Assembly (NCBI GenBank): GCA_034180045.1
Contig: JAXFOY010000003.1
Location: 1 to 7,976, forward strand
Direction of reading: 5' to 3'
DNA from: Eubacterium_B sp034180045
GTDB taxonomy: Bacteria > Bacillota > Clostridia > Peptostreptococcales > Anaerovoracaceae
Length of the DNA: 7,976 nucleotides
Shown: piece after piece, positions 6,334 through 7,976 of the stretch
How positions within the stretch are numbered: position 1 is the first letter of the stretch
Layout of the letters: each line of letters starts with the position of its first letter
Program-made: the position numbers and the translations under genes
Notes under the pieces: generated by a model
Told to the model about the DNA's origin: nothing
The model's database searches: none
The model's input: the letters and a program-made list of their open reading frames with translations, nothing else

Positions 6334-7191
6334 ATGATGAATTTGATAAATCAATTTATACATTATTTAGAGTACCCCTTTGTCAGATATGCTATTGTAG
6401 TAGGTATCCTTATAGCTCTTTGTTCATCACTTCTTGGAGTCACGCTGGTTTTGAAGCGGTTTTCATTTATAGGTGACGGGCTGTCTCATGTAGCATTTGG
6501 TGCTATGGCGGTTGCCAGCGTGCTGAAGATGTCTAATCAGACTATGCTTATTCTACCGGTCACCGTAATCTGCGCCGTGTTGCTGCTCAGAACAGGTCAA
6601 AACACTAAGATAAAGGGAGATGCCGCCATTGCCATGATTTCCGTCGGTTTCCTGGCATTCGGATACCTGATTTTGAATATTTTTTCGGCTTCCTCAAACC
6701 TCTCCGGGGATGTGTGTGTCACTTTGTTCGGCTCGACTTCAATTTTAACTCTGAAAATAAGCGATGTATGGCTGTGTGTGATACTTTCTCTCATAGTAGT
6801 AGCTATTTTCATATTTCTTTACAACAAGATTTTCGCTGTCACCTTTGATGAGGACTTTGCCGGTTCGACAGGAACAAATGTCAAACTATATAATCTTTTG
6901 ATTGCTGTTATAATTGCTGTTATAATTGTACTGGCGATGAATCTCGTAGGTTCGCTTTTGATATCCGCACTGGTTATTTTTCCGGCACTTTCGAGTATGA
7001 GAGTTTTTAACAGCTTCAAATCCGTGACTGTTTGCTCAGCTGTGCTCTCCGTATTTTGTGCTATACTGGGCATGATGATATCCATTCTTGGCGATACTCC
7101 TGTAGGTTCAACCATCGTTGCTGTAGATGCCCTTTTCTTCGGGATTTTCAGCTTAATAGGAATGCTTATCAAAGGAAGACGAAGAACATGA
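6334..7191 (+). CDS. znuB: Zinc ABC transporter permease (ZnuB-like, ABC-3 family)
   Basis: This 285-residue integral membrane subunit forms the metal channel as a homodimer. ATG 6334 is chosen because it lies two bases after the znuC stop, behind a GAAAGG ribosome binding site. The open frame extends 21 codons upstream into znuC, but that extension is polar and unsupported. About eight hydrophobic segments are visible, near residues 18-40, 48-66, 70-87, 97-117, 144-166, 184-220 (two helices), 228-250 and 255-280. Family landmarks are FIGDGLSHVAFGA near 45-57 and NLVGSLLISALVIFPA near 204-219. It ends in a basic tail, KGRRRT, placing the C-terminus inside. The stop overlaps the next start (ATGA). 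Manganese or iron permeases share this family, so the metal rests on the neighbours. Confidence 0.92.
   Translation: MMNLINQFIHYLEYPFVRYAIVVGILIALCSSLLGVTLVLKRFSFIGDGLSHVAFGAMAVASVLKMSNQTMLILPVTVICAVLLLRTGQNTKIKGDAAIAMISVGFLAFGYLILNIFSASSNLSGDVCVTLFGSTSILTLKISDVWLCVILSLIVVAIFIFLYNKIFAVTFDEDFAGSTGTNVKLYNLLIAVIIAVIIVLAMNLVGSLLISALVIFPALSSMRVFNSFKSVTVCSAVLSVFCAILGMMISILGDTPVGSTIVAVDALFFGIFSLIGMLIKGRRRT
6901..6924 (+). repeat. 12-bp tandem duplication inside znuB
   Basis: ATTGCTGTTATA occurs twice head to tail and encodes the repeated hydrophobic unit IAVI within a membrane segment. The copies are identical at DNA level, which suggests recent or slippage-prone duplication that preserves the frame. 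Confidence 0.8.
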
Positions 7192-7784
7192 AAAAAATAT
7201 TTATAAGCTTGCTGTGTCTATCTTTTATGTTTACCGTATGTTCATGCGGTTCAAAAGATAACAGCTCCGATTCATCAAATGACAGTAAAATTATTTCGGA
7301 TGCAAAAAAAACACAAGAAAATAAAAAGGATGATAAAAATAAAAAGATTACCGCACCTCCTACTAAAACCAACGATGCTGCGGGTGAAAAATCAAAATAT
7401 TCTCAGCCTGTAGCTCCTTCAAACGGTAATATCGACATAGATATATCCGGTGTAAATAAAAATGTCGTATACGCTCAGGTAATGCAGATGATGATGTCTC
7501 CGGATAACTTTATCGGCAAAAGAATCAGGATGACAGGACAGTTCATCGTGTACGATGCCCTTCCCGGCAATCAAAGCGGCGCTACCGAATACTATGCTCT
7601 TTTGATAGTAGATGCACTCGCATGTTGCCAGCAGGGAATAGAGTTTGTATGGCCAAATCACAGCTTTCCAAATGATTTTCCGGAGGTTAAATCAGAGGCC
7701 ACCGTTACCGGTATTTTCGAAGTATATGAAGAAGACGGAAAAAGATATTGCAGGCTTGTCGCAGAAGATGTCAAAGCTCAATAA
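7188..7784 (+). CDS. Small lipoprotein of unknown function, last gene of the zinc operon
   Basis: The 198-residue product starts with a lipoprotein signal, MKKIFISLLCLSFMFTVCSC, with C20 as probable lipid anchor. A low-complexity Ser/Asp/Lys/Asn linker follows to about residue 80 and probably spans the cell wall. The folded part (about 82-198) includes DNFIGKRIRMTGQF (106-119), a Cys-Cys pair at 146-147 in ALACCQQGIEFVW, H158 and C188. The strand-rich pattern with GKRIRMTGQF and TVTGIFEVY resembles, by eye, the OB-like C-terminal domain of YcgQ/DUF1980 proteins, which also carry a CC motif and are linked to zinc regulation; this is a weak similarity. The ATG overlaps the permease stop (ATGA), so it is co-translated with the transporter and may assist metal capture or transfer. 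A lipoprotein with a CC-bearing domain is well supported; its function is not known. Confidence 0.85.
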   Translation: MKKIFISLLCLSFMFTVCSCGSKDNSSDSSNDSKIISDAKKTQENKKDDKNKKITAPPTKTNDAAGEKSKYSQPVAPSNGNIDIDISGVNKNVVYAQVMQMMMSPDNFIGKRIRMTGQFIVYDALPGNQSGATEYYALLIVDALACCQQGIEFVWPNHSFPNDFPEVKSEATVTGIFEVYEEDGKRYCRLVAEDVKAQ

Positions 7785-7803
7785 AAGTCAAACACGGGCT
7801 ATA

Positions 7804-7825
7804 GGACAAAAAGTGTTGATAAAAA
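7804..7825. repeat. Direct repeat copy 1 (22 bp)
   Basis: GGACAAAAAGTGTTGAT followed by five A is identical to a second copy at 7892-7913, 88 bp downstream in the same orientation. It lies just after the operon and leads into the long hairpin. I do not recognise it; it may be the end of a mobile element. Confidence 0.8.
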
Positions 7826-7874
7826 TCGCCATATACATTGAACTTCCAATGTGTATGGCGATTTAATCTTTTTT
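7823..7874 (+). terminator. Long hairpin with T-run, probable operon terminator
   Basis: AAATCGCCATATACATTG (7823-7840) pairs with CAATGTGTATGGCGATTT (7847-7864) along 18 bp with one G-T wobble and a 6-base loop. After two A's and TC, a run of T follows up to 7874. The position, 38 bases past the last operon gene, fits an intrinsic terminator. A second small hairpin (AATCTT 7865-7870 with AAGATT 7880-7885) follows at once. The stem is longer than usual for a terminator, so it may belong to a mobile-element-like repeat. Confidence 0.6.
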
Positions 7875-7891
7875 GAAAGAAGATTAAGGGT

Positions 7892-7913
7892 GGACAAAAA
7901 GTGTTGATAAAAA
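7892..7913. repeat. Direct repeat copy 2 (22 bp)
   Basis: This is an exact copy of the sequence at 7804-7825. It is followed by nested inverted repeats: TTCTAA (7915-7920) with TTAGAA (7961-7966), and CACATT (7922-7927) with AATGTG (7944-7949). Copy 1 is also followed by an inverted repeat containing an ACATT/AATGT core. Confidence 0.8.
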
Positions 7914-7976
7914 CTTCTAAACACATTCAAATTTCAACGTTAAAATGTGGTATATCTTCCTTAGAATTAGTTTTCA

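Noticed and set aside
7804..7976. CRISPR array, because of a repeated 22-mer.
   Set aside because: There are only two copies, the 66-bp gap is too long for a spacer, and the gap itself is a near-perfect hairpin.

Overview
The window looks like chromosomal DNA of an anaerobic Firmicute. A member of the Clostridia or Eubacteriales is likely, but the exact family cannot be set from the sequence. The grounds are AT-rich non-coding DNA, strong AGGAGG-type ribosome binding sites, a strict-anaerobe-type hybrid cluster protein, Gram-positive lipoprotein signals and a probable IS256-type transposase of a style common in Clostridia.

Left half, minus strand. At the left edge are the first 20 codons of a probable IS256-family transposase, preceded by an 8-bp-stem hairpin that touches its ribosome binding site and by a candidate terminal repeat. 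Just beyond lies guaA (173-1153), which encodes only the ATP-pyrophosphatase half of GMP synthase; the glutamine amidotransferase half is absent from the window. Between guaA and hcp is about 840 bp with no intact gene, part of which may be a decayed minus-strand coding sequence. Then comes hcp (2086-3732), a class I hybrid cluster protein with every cluster ligand visible, followed by a good terminator. Its promoter carries a CRP/FNR-type palindrome centred exactly at -41.5 from the predicted start site, the standard class II activator position.

Right half, plus strand. Divergent from hcp is a metal-uptake operon: a Fur-family repressor (3950-4378), a ZnuA/AdcA-like zinc-binding lipoprotein with a His/Asp-rich repeat loop (4478-5617), a ZnuC-like ATPase (5627-6331), a ZnuB-like permease (6334-7191) and a second small lipoprotein of unknown function (7188-7784) whose start codon overlaps the permease stop. 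Two near-identical Fur-type palindromes bracket the promoter of the regulator gene. The regulator therefore probably represses itself and the transporter when metal, most likely zinc, is plentiful. The lipoprotein captures the metal outside the membrane, the permease moves it, the ATPase powers import, and the last lipoprotein is a candidate accessory factor.

Right edge. After the operon come a long hairpin with a T-run, the likely terminator, and two direct copies of an unrecognised 22-bp sequence 88 bp apart. Each copy is followed by an inverted repeat.

The most noteworthy items are the amidotransferase-less GMP synthase, the -41.5 site at hcp, the paired Fur-type operators of unusual half-site sequence, the zinc-operon lipoprotein with a Cys-Cys motif, and the terminal repeat pair. 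Nothing here clearly amounts to a wholly new system.
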